A stretch of DNA of 64,000 nt from Rothia terrae (GCF_012396615.1 NZ_JAAXPV010000009.1:1-64000), one strand, 5' to 3'. Counted from the first letter of the stretch, positions 44,082 to 53,748 are shown. Translations and numbers: made by a program. The notes: a model not told the origin generated them from the sequence alone.

Positions 44082-44816
44082 TTACAGCTCCATTTTCTCG
44101 GCGCAGGTCACAAGCCGGGTGGTCCATTTTCTGCCGTAGAGCGCCAGACCAATTCCGAGAATTCCCACGAGCGCACCGGGTATTGATCCGAAGAGCAGTC
44201 CCAGAGGGTTCGTTCCCATGAGAACGCCCAGGCCAAGCCCCAGTAAGGGTAACCACGAGAGGATGCTCCCGGTTGCTTTAGGTCCGGCAAGCGCAGAGGT
44301 TCGAGCTTCGAAAGCATCCATGTCGTTCTCGCAGTGCGCGGCGTAGTGTTCTAGAAGGGTTACGAGCGCAGCACCCGTAGAATCGCTGATCTGCCAGCAG
44401 GCCAACAACTGGTGCGCTCGATCAGCGGAGTGCTCGCGTGTGAAGGGGCAACTGCGCTCTATACCTGTCAAGGAGTGCCCTACCCGAAGCCGTGAGAGGC
44501 AGGCGCGAAGGAGCAACCGTTGGTCATTGCGTGCTCGTGCTACGGCTAAGGGATCTGAAAAATCGTGTCTCTCATCGATTTCTGAATCGTAGTCCGCCAC
44601 AAGGTATTCAAAGGCGGTGCGGACGCTACATCCGGCACGAAGCAGGGCGGTGAGTTGCCAGATCAGGGCGGGCCAGAGTTCCATTTCGTCGCTGTGAGCG
44701 GTGCGTTCGAGGCGCAACTTAGCCCAGCGGTATCGAGTGGCGTCGCGAACAGTGTGCAACCACCTGATGAGCTGAGCCAGCAACCCCACACCGTTGCTAG
44801 TGGTTTGACGCGTCAT
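44082..44816 (-). CDS. Tad type II secretion F-family protein, TadB-like
   Basis: 244 aa from the ATG at 44816, which overlaps the TadA stop by four bases and has GGAG eight bases upstream; the longer open frame begins inside tadA. GspF-type domain at about 50-160 (LIWQLTALLRAGCSVRTAF; LLACWQISDSTGAALVTLLE), then two helices. Partner of the TadC-like protein in the inner-membrane platform. Counterpart of Rv3658c. Confidence 0.86.
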   Translation of the reverse strand: MTRQTTSNGVGLLAQLIRWLHTVRDATRYRWAKLRLERTAHSDEMELWPALIWQLTALLRAGCSVRTAFEYLVADYDSEIDERHDFSDPLAVARARNDQRLLLRACLSRLRVGHSLTGIERSCPFTREHSADRAHQLLACWQISDSTGAALVTLLEHYAAHCENDMDAFEARTSALAGPKATGSILSWLPLLGLGLGVLMGTNPLGLLFGSIPGALVGILGIGLALYGRKWTTRLVTCAEKMEL

Positions 44817-46255
44817 AGTGCTTGCTCCATTGCTTCGCGCAGGTGGATTCCGCCGGTGTGCCATTTGAGCCGCCCGGTCGTAGGGTTCACGCTGCAACAG
44901 GGCACGGTTTGTAGTTCGTGGTTGTTCAGCTCAAACCGTGAAATCTGCGTAATGATGCGGTGACCACCGACTTTTTGGCAGTGAATGACGTAGTCCAGGG
45001 CGGTGGCGGCCTGCAGCGAAGTAGCTTGCGGTGTCAGTCCTGCCAACGCTCCCATCGCGATGATGCGGGCGGGCGTCGCATCCGCCGAGTTCGCGTGCAC
45101 GGTGGAGCCAGAACCGCTGTGTCCGGTGTTCATTGCCATGAGCAGGTCATTAATTTCAGCGCCGCGGCTTTCACCCAGAATCAGCCGGTCCGGGCCCATG
45201 CGAAGCGCCTGCTGAATCAGCATTTGTAGGGTGATGGCGCCGCGTCCTTCTGCGTTTGCTGCGCGGCTGGTGAGAGCTACAGTGTGTGCGTGAGCCGGGG
45301 CTAGTTCCGGTGAATCTTCAAGGGTGACCAGTCGTTCTTCTTCAGCGCATAACCCTAACAGGGCGTTGAGGAGTGTTGTTTTGCCACTGCCAGTACCACC
45401 GCTAATCACAAAATTAGCGCGGGTTTTCATCATTGAGATGAGCACCGGCATCAGCTGGGGGTTGCTGTGTGCTAACCACTGTTCGAGCGTCAACCGCCTA
45501 GCGGGTTGAACGCGAATAGAGAGCACGGTATTCTCGCCCGCTACCGGCGGCAGCACAGCGTGGACGCGTTGGCCGCGTTCGGTCTGAACGTCATTAGCAG
45601 GAACCGATTCATCGAGCCGAGCACCGCACGAGGTCACTAGCCGGGTTGCCAGCGAGCGCACCGCGTCCTCATGATCGAATTGCAGGTCGGTTTTGTGCAT
45701 GCCGAAGCTACCGTCCACCCATACGTCTGCCGGTGAGTTGACGTAGATGTCGGTAATCCCGTCAAGCTCCAGTAGGGGTTCTAGTGGCCCTAGCCCCTCA
45801 AGGTGCGCGGCGATTATTTTCTGTACGTCATGCTTCTGTTCAGGTGTGAGGTCTGTGTGTTCTTCTTCAAGAAGTCGAGCGCAACTTTCAGTGGAGAACT
45901 CCGCCGATGCCAGCAAAGAAGCGTCCATGATGGCGCGAGCAATGCCAGCAGTATCAACTTCGTTCGATGGTGCCCGGTAAGCGGCGGGAGGTTCAGCAAC
46001 GTCAAAGACCTCCGCGGTGTGCAGCTGGTCCTCATCAGGTTGAGTATCAGAGGCCTCTGGTTGTTGAGGCGACCTCTGATACCTTGCGCTGTCTTTGAGT
46101 CCCGTTGAAAATTTCGGCGGGTACTTACCGGCTAGCTGAAAAAGAGTCGGTGGGGTCTGCGCACGCGTCGTGGCATCAGGTTCAACTGCTTCGTCATGGA
46201 ACCGAGGTAAGGACGCGGGTGAGATAGTGGCGTTGGGATGGTTCATGCTTGCCAT
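44813..46255 (-). CDS. tadA: Tad pilus assembly ATPase TadA/CpaF
   Basis: 480 aa secretion ATPase. Walker A ISGGTGSGKTTLLNALL, Asp box LVTLEDSPELAP, Walker B RLILGESRGAEINDLL and the His box MNTGHSGSGSTVHANSA. The N-terminal 100 residues are polar and poorly conserved. It is the first gene of the Tad operon. M. tuberculosis Rv3659c is the counterpart; the partition-like Ssd gene that usually precedes it (Rv3660c) is not here. An ATG at 46246 is an alternative start. Confidence 0.92.
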   Translation of the reverse strand: MASMNHPNATISPASLPRFHDEAVEPDATTRAQTPPTLFQLAGKYPPKFSTGLKDSARYQRSPQQPEASDTQPDEDQLHTAEVFDVAEPPAAYRAPSNEVDTAGIARAIMDASLLASAEFSTESCARLLEEEHTDLTPEQKHDVQKIIAAHLEGLGPLEPLLELDGITDIYVNSPADVWVDGSFGMHKTDLQFDHEDAVRSLATRLVTSCGARLDESVPANDVQTERGQRVHAVLPPVAGENTVLSIRVQPARRLTLEQWLAHSNPQLMPVLISMMKTRANFVISGGTGSGKTTLLNALLGLCAEEERLVTLEDSPELAPAHAHTVALTSRAANAEGRGAITLQMLIQQALRMGPDRLILGESRGAEINDLLMAMNTGHSGSGSTVHANSADATPARIIAMGALAGLTPQATSLQAATALDYVIHCQKVGGHRIITQISRFELNNHELQTVPCCSVNPTTGRLKWHTGGIHLREAMEQAL

Positions 46256-46298
46256 TGCACCAGATTTTCAGCGGCACACAACCGTGTGCTCTCAAACC

Positions 46299-46307
46299 TG
46301 TGGATAA
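46299..46307 (-). promoter_or_regulatory. Single DnaA box upstream of tadA
   Basis: Perfect TTATCCACA on the minus strand in the 132-bp gap between tadA and the polymerase gene; ATGTCCACA lies 20 bp further on. It adds to the cluster at 43.4 kb, so the Tad operon has DnaA boxes at both its promoter region and in its middle. Confidence 0.5.
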
Positions 46308-46375
46308 CTGCTCTCAAACAGCGAAGATGTCCACATTGAGCGGTTATATGGTTCTCACGGTGCGTCATAAACCGC

Positions 46376-46381
46376 CATAAT
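46376..46381 (+). promoter_or_regulatory. Predicted -10 of the DNA polymerase gene, leaderless
   Basis: CATAAT, six bases before the ATG at 46388. Confidence 0.5.
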
Positions 46382-46387
46382 GAGGGT

Positions 46388-48151
46388 ATGTACATTGTGA
46401 TTGCTCCCCGCCCTGCTCACGGCACGAAGGCGCCTGAGCAGTGGGATGCGATAACCTACGTACCCTGCGGTCAAGGTACTGAACGCAGTTTTACGCGTGA
46501 GCAACTGCCTGAGTTCATCAAGCTGGTCATGAGCAAGAACCGCTCTCAAATTATCCGGTGGACGTGGGATCATACTAAGAACGTTTATCCCATGCTGTTG
46601 GATGCGGGGGTGAGTGTTGCCAGCTGCCACGACCTCTTTTTGGTGCAGCGTATTTTGCGCACGGCTGCCACGAGAGCGCAGAATAAGCTGTCTTACACAC
46701 CGCAAGTCGTCTTAGCAGCATCCGAAGAACCTGCCGGGCACCTTCTGCCCTCTGCTCCGGCACCGGGGCAGGATTCTCTGTTCGAGACCCCCGATGAGAA
46801 TAACGACCAGTCCCCTACAGCCCGCGAACTCATGGACGAGCTTCACGCGCAACTCCAAGCTATCGCGTCCGCGCCTGCGCCCGGTCGGCTTTCACTTCTG
46901 GCAGCCGCTGAATCGCAAGGCGCTCTCATTGCCGCTGAGATGAAACACTGGGGAATGCCGTGGAACAAGAGCGTGCACGAGTCGATGCTGGCGCAAAAGC
47001 TTGGCCCTCGTCCGGCTGCCTATGAGCGTCCCTATGAATTACAAAAATTAGCGGCTGTTATCAGCCAACGCCTGGGCGCGCCCAACCTCAACCCTGATTC
47101 TCCTGCGCACCTGCTCAAAGCCATGCAGAACGCTGGCATGCGCGTGGACTCAACCCGCAAGTGGGAGCTACTCAGCTGGGTGGAACAAGCACCTCACCAA
47201 GAAGAACGGTATCGACGAGAAGAAATCGTCACCCCAATTCTCGAGTATAAGAAGCTCTACCGGCTCTTCACCGCCAACGGCTGGGCATGGCTCGATGCGT
47301 GGGTGCACGATGATCGTTTCTACCCCGCCTACGAGGTGGGCACAGCCGCAACCGGCAGGTGGGGTGCGCACGGCGGCGGTGCCATGCAGATTCCCAAGGA
47401 CGTTCGCCACGCAGTGCAAGCTGAGGACGGTATGCGCCTGATTGTCGCCGACGCGGCGCAGGTTGAGCCGCGCATCCTTGCCGCGATGAGCGGGGATCGC
47501 GCTCTTGCTATCGCCGCCCGTGGAACCGACCTGTACGCGGGCATTGCTGAAATTGGTGAGCGCACTGGCTCGCCGCTGGCGAGTAGGTCTGCGGCAAAAA
47601 TTGTGATGCTCGGTGCTATGTACGGCGCGACCACAGGTGATTCGGGCAAGCTGCTGCCCCACTTCCGCAAGCTCTTTCCGCAGGCTATGCAGTTCACCGA
47701 GGACGCGGCGGCTATCGGTGAGCGCGGCGGGCAGGTGATCACGCACTTGGGCAGAACCTCGCCTGCGCCGGATACCGCCTGGTTTGAGACGCAGCGCGAT
47801 GTGTTCACTTCCGAAGCGGAGCGGCGGGCGAAGACATTGGCGCGCTCGCAGGGGCGGTTTACCCGCAATTTTGTGGTGCAGGGAACCGCCGCGGAGTGGG
47901 CACTGTGTTGGATGGGTCAGATTCGCAAGCGCCTAAGGAGCGAAAAACTTTTTGGGTTCCCGTTGAAAACTCACCTCGTCTACTTTTTACATGATGAGGT
48001 CATGCTTTACGGCCCGGAACGCGAGACCAAGCTGTGCGAGCGCATCGTCAAAGAATCAGCAGAAACCGCTGCACGCATGCTCTTCGGAGAGATTCCGGTG
48101 GACTTTCCCGTGAGCATCGTGGTGACCGATAACTATGCGAAAGCTAAGTAA
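46388..48151 (+). CDS. Family A DNA polymerase (actinobacterial 'bifunctional exonuclease/polymerase' type)
   Basis: 587 aa. The polymerase core is complete: motif A DAAQVEPRILAAMSGD (about 354; canonical DYSQIELR), motif B RSAAKIVMLGAMYGATTG, motif C FLHDEVMLYGPE (about 535). The N-terminal 190 residues correspond to the 3'-5' exonuclease fold, but I see no DxE exonuclease motif, so proofreading is probably absent. There is no 5'-3' exonuclease domain. It is a second PolA-like enzyme found in many actinobacteria next to this region, probably for repair synthesis; role is inferred. Its 3' end faces the Nudix gene, nine bases apart, with no terminator visible. Confidence 0.85.
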   Translation: MYIVIAPRPAHGTKAPEQWDAITYVPCGQGTERSFTREQLPEFIKLVMSKNRSQIIRWTWDHTKNVYPMLLDAGVSVASCHDLFLVQRILRTAATRAQNKLSYTPQVVLAASEEPAGHLLPSAPAPGQDSLFETPDENNDQSPTARELMDELHAQLQAIASAPAPGRLSLLAAAESQGALIAAEMKHWGMPWNKSVHESMLAQKLGPRPAAYERPYELQKLAAVISQRLGAPNLNPDSPAHLLKAMQNAGMRVDSTRKWELLSWVEQAPHQEERYRREEIVTPILEYKKLYRLFTANGWAWLDAWVHDDRFYPAYEVGTAATGRWGAHGGGAMQIPKDVRHAVQAEDGMRLIVADAAQVEPRILAAMSGDRALAIAARGTDLYAGIAEIGERTGSPLASRSAAKIVMLGAMYGATTGDSGKLLPHFRKLFPQAMQFTEDAAAIGERGGQVITHLGRTSPAPDTAWFETQRDVFTSEAERRAKTLARSQGRFTRNFVVQGTAAEWALCWMGQIRKRLRSEKLFGFPLKTHLVYFLHDEVMLYGPERETKLCERIVKESAETAARMLFGEIPVDFPVSIVVTDNYAKAK

Positions 48152-48160
48152 AGTAGAACG

Positions 48161-48910
48161 CTAAATCGGCGCCGCCTCGCTTCGCGTCCTATCCCACTCC
48201 TGCGACCAACCCAGCGCGTCCAGCACGCGGTCGAGAATAACGCCGGTAAAACCCCAAATGCGGAAGGTTTCGCCGTCTTGCGAAACATCAAAAGCCGGGG
48301 ACTTATGTTTCACTCCCCCGCGCTCAACCGTTACGTACAGGCGGTGAGCGGGATCGACGAGGTCAGCCACCGGAACACGCAACACCAGCGATGATTCATC
48401 GCGATCAACCACATCAACATCACTGGGTTTAGTCCACCAACCAATAACGGGGCTTACCTCAAAGTTAGAAACAGGCAGCGGCACATCCTTGATAGCACCC
48501 AAAACCTCCACTCCGGCAGGGTCCAGCCCGGTTTCTTCAACAGCCTCCCGCAAAGCCGCAATATGCGATACGGGCACGCCCTGCGTTTCTGCCTGCTCAT
48601 AATCCTCAGGGTCAACCTTGCCGCCAGGGAAAGCCGGCTGCCCCGCATGCGAACGCAAGGACGCGGCACGCACCAAAATCAGCACATCCAAGAAAGCGCC
48701 GACGCTCTCAGGGCAGTCCGTGCTCTGCGCAGGCTGAGAATCCAGCGCGCCAAACAAAATCAGAACAGCCGCCCTCTTACTCAACGCGGGATCAACCTCG
48801 CCGACTTTCCAGCGCTCGCGATCCGAGAAATCAGTGACATCATTCTGAACAAGTTTCAGCAGGTCAGCACGTGCTTGATTTAAAATCTGCTGCTTAGTTT
48901 TAGGCGCCAA
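48161..48910 (-). CDS. Nudix hydrolase, CoA pyrophosphatase-like
   Basis: 249 aa from a TTG at 48910 with AGAAGG eight bases upstream, overlapping nth by 11 bases. Nudix box: GGKVDPEDYEQAET, an insertion, then AALREAVEETGLD. SHAGQPAFPGG before the box is the UPF0035/CoA-pyrophosphatase hallmark. It would split CoA or related dinucleotides into phosphopantetheine and nucleotide. Counterpart of Rv3672c in the conserved block. The start codon is a judgement; TTG at 48949 is the longest option. Confidence 0.83.
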   Translation of the reverse strand: MAPKTKQQILNQARADLLKLVQNDVTDFSDRERWKVGEVDPALSKRAAVLILFGALDSQPAQSTDCPESVGAFLDVLILVRAASLRSHAGQPAFPGGKVDPEDYEQAETQGVPVSHIAALREAVEETGLDPAGVEVLGAIKDVPLPVSNFEVSPVIGWWTKPSDVDVVDRDESSLVLRVPVADLVDPAHRLYVTVERGGVKHKSPAFDVSQDGETFRIWGFTGVILDRVLDALGWSQEWDRTRSEAAPI

Positions 48911-49796
48911 GAGGGTACCCTTCTGCTTGCAATTGACGGCGGCTAGCACCCTGCACGAATTTCAGGTGCAGGTCTTCGCGTCCCGGCGCCATCTCGTACT
49001 TCATAAGTTTTCGAGCCTTAGCCTCATCGGTTTCCCCCACACCGTATGAGGGGCACAAATCGGCAATAGGGCACACGCCGCAGGCAGGTTTGCGGGAGTG
49101 GCAGATGCGACGACCGTGGTAGATCAGGCGGTGAGAAAGCATCGTCCAGTCTTTGGGTTCAAAAAGCTGAGCGACGTCGCGCTCCACCTTCACGGGGTCT
49201 TCTTCGCGCGTCATTCCCAGACGGCGGGCTAGGCGGCCAAAATGAGTATCAACGGTGAGTCCCGGAACATCAAAGGCGTTACCCAGCACCACGTTGGCGG
49301 TCTTGCGCCCTACCCCCGCAAGCTTGATGAGCTCCTCAAAGGTTGAAGGCACCTCACCGTCAAACTCGTCAACAAGCTGCCCTGCAAGGTTCCTGATGGA
49401 GCGGGTTTTAGCGCGGTAAAACCCGAGGGGCTGAATCAAATCTTCAACGTCCTCCGCCCTCGCCTGCGCCAAATCTTCCGATGTGGGATAGCGGCGAAAG
49501 AGCGTGGGCGTTACCGAGTTGACGCGCACATCGGTAGTTTGTGCAGAGAGCACCGTGGCAACCAGTAGTTGGTAGGGGCTCTCAAAATCTAGTTCAGCAA
49601 CGGCGTACGGGTAGGTCTCCCCCAAAATCGTATTGGCTTTACGCACGCGTCGTTTAAGACCGATCTCGGTTTCACCATTTTTCTCGCGTCGCGCTTTCGC
49701 CTGCGCCGCTTTGAAGGGCGGGATCACGCGAATTTCAAGCAGTTTTCTGTCGTCGCTTGTCAGTGCGGACGCGGGATGTGAGGGAGAGTTTGCCAT
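48900..49796 (-). CDS. nth: Endonuclease III
   Basis: 298 aa base-excision repair DNA glycosylase/AP lyase for oxidised pyrimidines. Helix-hairpin-helix LIKLAGVGRKTANVVLGNAF with the catalytic Lys, catalytic Asp in TVDTHFGRLARRLG, and a 4Fe-4S site CHSRKPACGVCPIADLC. The N-terminus has about 45 extra basic residues compared with E. coli Nth. The ATG is supported by a -10 six bases upstream. Counterpart of Rv3674c. Confidence 0.94.
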   Translation of the reverse strand: MANSPSHPASALTSDDRKLLEIRVIPPFKAAQAKARREKNGETEIGLKRRVRKANTILGETYPYAVAELDFESPYQLLVATVLSAQTTDVRVNSVTPTLFRRYPTSEDLAQARAEDVEDLIQPLGFYRAKTRSIRNLAGQLVDEFDGEVPSTFEELIKLAGVGRKTANVVLGNAFDVPGLTVDTHFGRLARRLGMTREEDPVKVERDVAQLFEPKDWTMLSHRLIYHGRRICHSRKPACGVCPIADLCPSYGVGETDEAKARKLMKYEMAPGREDLHLKFVQGASRRQLQAEGYPLGA

Positions 49797-49802
49797 GGTT
49801 CA

Positions 49803-49808
49803 ACATTA
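49803..49808 (-). promoter_or_regulatory. Predicted -10 of nth, leaderless
   Basis: TAATGT on the minus strand, six bases before the ATG at 49796. The 227-bp gap to the divergent acs gene shows no other clear element. Confidence 0.55.
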
Positions 49809-50023
49809 CCCGGGGACGATGCTGAGCGACGCACATTTGCAGGCTGACGTGAGTCAATGCGCTCCTGGCGTAAGAGGTTCGGTCGCCAGCTTGCACCTCA
49901 CCTTTTTGTGCAACACGCCTCGTAACACTATGACACACGACACTATTTTCTCTAAGGTAGTCACAGAAGTTTATCGTGACGCACATCATAAAGACGCGTC
50001 CTCTCACCACGAAAGGGAGATCA

Positions 50024-51955
50024 ATGGCTGATACCCCGCAGACTTTTGCACCCAGCGAAGAATTTTCAGCACAGGCGAATGCAACCGCAGCGCTCTACGA
50101 CGAGGCAACCGAAAAAGGCACCGAGTTTTGGGCTGAGCAGGCTCGCGAGCTTTTGACCTGGTCAAAGCCCTTTACCGAAACTCTCGACTGGTCAAACCCG
50201 CCTTTTGCCAAGTGGTTTGCCGACGGCGAGCTCAACGCCTGCTACAACGCCGTAGACCGTCACGTTGAAGCCGGCAACGGCGACCGCATCGCTATCCACT
50301 TTGAGGGCGAGCCCGGTGACACCAAAACCTACACCTACGCACAGCTCAAGGACGAGGTTTCCCGCGCAGCCAACGCATTTGAGGCTTTGGGCGTGACCAA
50401 GGGCGACCGCGTTGCCGTCTACCTGCCCATGATTTCAGAGACTGTTATCACCATGCTGGCGTGCGCTCGCATCGGCGCTGTTCACTCCGTTATTTTCGGC
50501 GGTTTCTCAGCAGATGCTGTGCGCTCACGTGTTGAAGATGGCCAGGCTAAGTTGTTGGTCACCGCCGACGGTTCCTTCCGCCGCGGCAAGCCCTCTATGC
50601 TCAAGCCCGCTGTTGACAAGGCACTGTCCGGTGAGAACACCGTGCAGAACGTTGTTGTGGTCAAGCGCAACGGCGAAGACATTAACTGGGTTGAAGGACG
50701 CGATGTCTGGTGGCACGAGGTTCTCGAGGCTGCTTCAACCGAGCACACCCCGAGCGTTCAGAACGCTGAAGACCCGCTGTTCATTCTCTACACCTCGGGT
50801 ACCACCGGTAAGCCCAAGGGCATTTTGCACACCACCGGCGGCTACCTGACTCAGGGCGCATACACCCACAAGAACGTCTTTGACCTCAAGCCCGAAACCG
50901 ACGTGTACTGGTGCACCGCAGACGTCGGTTGGGTCACCGGCCACTCCTACGTTGCTTACGCACCGCTGGTTAATGGCGCTACCCAGGTCATTTACGAAGG
51001 CACCCCTGATTCCCCGCACCGCGGACGCTTCTGGGAGATTGTTCAGAAGTACGGCGTCACCATTCTCTACACCTCGCCGACTGCTATCCGCACCATGATG
51101 AAGTGGGGCGAAGACATTCCCGCCGAATACGATCTCTCATCACTTCGCGTGCTGGGCACCGTGGGCGAGGCCATCAACCCCGAGGCATGGACCTGGTTCC
51201 ACCGCGTCATCGGTGGCGGCAAGTGCCCCATTGTTGACACCTGGTGGCAGACCGAAACCGGCGCCATCATGATTTCTCAGCTCCCCGGCGTCACCGTTGC
51301 TAAACCCGGTTCAGCGCAGCAGCCACTGCCCGGCATCAAGGTTGATGTGGTGGACGATTTGGGCGAGACCCTCGGCAATGAGCAGTCCGGCTTCCTAGTG
51401 GTACGTGAGCCGTGGCCGTCTATGGTTCGCACCATTTGGGGCGACGATGATCGCTTTGTTGACACCTACTGGTCACGTTTTGACTCCATGTACTTTGCAG
51501 GTGACGGCGCTAAGCGCGATGCAGACGGCGACGTGTGGGTTCTGGGACGCGTGGACGACGTCATGAACGTCTCTGGTCACCGCCTCTCAACCCCCGAAAT
51601 TGAGTCCGCTTTGGTATCGCATCCGAAGGTTGCTGAGGCTGCAGTTGTTGGTGCGCCCGATGAGACCACCGGCCAGGCTGTTATTGCTTTCGTCATCCTG
51701 TCTGATGAGGCTGTCTCAGAAGGCTACGACGAAGCTACCCTGCCCGAAGACATCCGTGCTCACGTGGGCGTTGAAATCTCACCGATCGCAAAGCCCAAGA
51801 AGGTTCTCATTGTGCCCGAGCTGCCTAAGACCCGCTCCGGCAAGATCATGCGTCGTCTGCTCAAGGACGTTGCAGAGAACCGTCCCGTAGGTGACGTCAC
51901 CACCCTGGCTGACTCATCAGTCATGGACGTCATCGTCGAAAAGTACAAGGCATAG
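50024..51955 (+). CDS. acs: Acetyl-CoA synthetase
   Basis: 643 aa from the ATG at 50024 with GGGAG upstream. It makes acetyl-CoA from acetate, ATP and CoA. ATP loop YTSGTTGKPKGILHTTGGYL, substrate-pocket WWQTETGAIM, and the acetylation-regulated lysine in KTRSGKIMRRLL. Full family length. AcuC at 22.5 kb could deacetylate that lysine (inference). In M. tuberculosis acs (Rv3667) has the same neighbours. Confidence 0.96.
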   Translation: MADTPQTFAPSEEFSAQANATAALYDEATEKGTEFWAEQARELLTWSKPFTETLDWSNPPFAKWFADGELNACYNAVDRHVEAGNGDRIAIHFEGEPGDTKTYTYAQLKDEVSRAANAFEALGVTKGDRVAVYLPMISETVITMLACARIGAVHSVIFGGFSADAVRSRVEDGQAKLLVTADGSFRRGKPSMLKPAVDKALSGENTVQNVVVVKRNGEDINWVEGRDVWWHEVLEAASTEHTPSVQNAEDPLFILYTSGTTGKPKGILHTTGGYLTQGAYTHKNVFDLKPETDVYWCTADVGWVTGHSYVAYAPLVNGATQVIYEGTPDSPHRGRFWEIVQKYGVTILYTSPTAIRTMMKWGEDIPAEYDLSSLRVLGTVGEAINPEAWTWFHRVIGGGKCPIVDTWWQTETGAIMISQLPGVTVAKPGSAQQPLPGIKVDVVDDLGETLGNEQSGFLVVREPWPSMVRTIWGDDDRFVDTYWSRFDSMYFAGDGAKRDADGDVWVLGRVDDVMNVSGHRLSTPEIESALVSHPKVAEAAVVGAPDETTGQAVIAFVILSDEAVSEGYDEATLPEDIRAHVGVEISPIAKPKKVLIVPELPKTRSGKIMRRLLKDVAENRPVGDVTTLADSSVMDVIVEKYKA

Positions 51956-52042
51956 ACCCTGCGCTTTTCCCCAAGATTTCACCCTGCCTCTAGTGATTGA
52001 AAAGTTTGTGGTGAGCTTTCTAATCCACGCACGGTGAACCAT

Positions 52043-52080
52043 GAAGATGCCCGGTAGCAACAAGGCTACCGGGCATCTTT
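52043..52080. terminator. Terminator after acs
   Basis: Fifteen-bp perfect stem AAGATGCCCGGTAGC/GCTACCGGGCATCTT, six-base loop, then TT. Confidence 0.88.
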
Positions 52081-52114
52081 GCTATTGATTGTTTTTTGGT
52101 GAAAACTTGAGGCT

Positions 52115-52552
52115 ATGGCACGCACTATTTTTGTACTTAACGGCCCCAACCTTAATTTGCTGGGGCATCGCAAGCCCGAAATTTACGGCTCCACAACCTT
52201 GAGCGACATTGAGCAGCAGGTTCGTGAGCGTGCGTCCTCTCACGGTTTTGAGATTGAGTTTTTTCAGTCAAACCATGAAGGCGCGTTGGTCGATGAAATT
52301 CAACGAGCCCGTACGCAGGCTTGCGCCATGATCATCAACCCTGCTGCGTACACGCACACTTCTGTTGCTCTCCACGACGCTTTAGAAGCCGCTGAGCTAC
52401 CCGTAGTTGAGGTGCACCTGTCGAACATTCACAAGCGTGAGGAGTTCCGCCACCACTCATTTGTATCGCCGCAGGCAACCGCGATTATCGCTGGTGCCGG
52501 AGCGTTTGGCTACACTATGGCGGTAGATTTCCTAGCGCAACACCTCGCCTAG
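52115..52552 (+). CDS. aroQ: 3-dehydroquinate dehydratase, type II
   Basis: 145 aa shikimate-pathway enzyme. [17 protein letters not shown] carries the catalytic Tyr (and Arg/Lys region), [19 protein letters not shown] the substrate Asn, and [17 protein letters not shown] the catalytic His. Dodecameric type II by length and motif. Convergent with marP, 11 bp apart and no terminator seen between them. Confidence 0.95.
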   Translation: MARTIFVLNGPNLNLLGHRKPEIYGSTTLSDIEQQVRERASSHGFEIEFFQSNHEGALVDEIQRARTQACAMIINPAAYTHTSVALHDALEAAELPVVEVHLSNIHKREEFRHHSFVSPQATAIIAGAGAFGYTMAVDFLAQHLA

Positions 52553-52563
52553 CGAACAGCTAC

Positions 52564-53748
52564 CTAGTGGGAGGTGCACTGGCCGGTATCGACAGGCTGG
52601 GTAAGACCTTGAGCAGCGGTCAGAGCATCACTGATAACCGATGCAGGAATTGCGTACCCGCTCTCGCCCTCGGTTGACTTCGCGAAGATTTGCGCCACGA
52701 CTGCACCGTTTTCATCGAGTACTGGCCCACCAGAGTTTCCCTGCTCAACGTGGGCAGCTAGCTGGTAGACCAGTCGCGAGGGGTTCTCCCGGCCGGTTGT
52801 CGAGTCAACGGTACGGCTGTAGCCAAGACCCTGAACGGTGGCAGGACGCGCATCAAACGGACCGCCCGCCGGGTAACCCATGAACGAGACGTCCGTACCC
52901 GAGGCGACCTCCTGACCAAGGGGCAAAGGCGTCAGCGAGAAATCTTCATTGATGCGAATAAAGGCAATGTCCTGAGCCTGGTTCGCGTACACCACAGTGC
53001 CCTGGTACGTATTGCCCTCACGATCTTGCACCACGGGCTCAGTGACGCCAGCTACAACGTGTGCGTTGGTGGCGACAAGCGCATCATCAATCACAAAGCC
53101 GGAACCTTCAGAAGTGTAGCCGCACTGTTCGGCAGCACCCAGAATCTGCACCACCGACTGCGACGCTTGCTCAAGTGCCGCGTTCTCTAGCTGCTGTGTA
53201 GGTGCCTGGGCCTGCGGATACATCAAAGATGTAATTTCAGGAATACGGGCATCGGTCAACACATCGTTACGCACGCCGTTAATAGTGTTCTTCCAACTCT
53301 GCGGAACGTTGCGTTCAAGGGTGCTCACGATTTTTGAATCGCTCAACGCGTGGGACACCGCGGGCATCCCCAGCGGTTTGAGCGTCAGTGAAAGCACCAC
53401 GATTAACAAAACCGCAATCACAAAATTGAGAAGTCCGCCCAGCAGTCGTTCCACTGTCTTCAAGGGCGTACGATCGCTGACCGAACGCATCCAGCGTCCC
53501 ACTAAAAAGCCCAGCCACTGCCCCAGACTCAAACACACAATCACCGCGATAACAATGGCAAAGATATACCAGTTATCCGGCACCTGCGTAGCCGCCCAAG
53601 GCGCCACAATAACAGCCGCCGCTACACCAGCAATAAAGCCAGCAAGAGTTCCCAGAGAAATAAAGAACCCCTTGCTAATACCGGCAATAACGTACAGCAA
53701 AATCACGATGGCGAGCACAGCATCAAGCAGAGTAAATTGTTGTAGCAT
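52564..53748 (-). CDS. marP: MarP-type membrane serine protease (CvpA plus trypsin-like)
   Basis: 394 aa. Four N-terminal membrane helices (about 8-125) form a CvpA/colicin V production-like domain, followed by an extracytoplasmic chymotrypsin-like protease: VATNAHVVAG (His), AQDIAFIRI (Asp), EQGNSGGPVLDENG (Ser). Two lone cysteines (EQCGYTS and TGQCTSH) are spaced as in MarP, which uses a disulfide. In M. tuberculosis MarP (Rv3671c) is needed for acid resistance. Confidence 0.93.
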   Translation of the reverse strand: MLQQFTLLDAVLAIVILLYVIAGISKGFFISLGTLAGFIAGVAAAVIVAPWAATQVPDNWYIFAIVIAVIVCLSLGQWLGFLVGRWMRSVSDRTPLKTVERLLGGLLNFVIAVLLIVVLSLTLKPLGMPAVSHALSDSKIVSTLERNVPQSWKNTINGVRNDVLTDARIPEITSLMYPQAQAPTQQLENAALEQASQSVVQILGAAEQCGYTSEGSGFVIDDALVATNAHVVAGVTEPVVQDREGNTYQGTVVYANQAQDIAFIRINEDFSLTPLPLGQEVASGTDVSFMGYPAGGPFDARPATVQGLGYSRTVDSTTGRENPSRLVYQLAAHVEQGNSGGPVLDENGAVVAQIFAKSTEGESGYAIPASVISDALTAAQGLTQPVDTGQCTSH

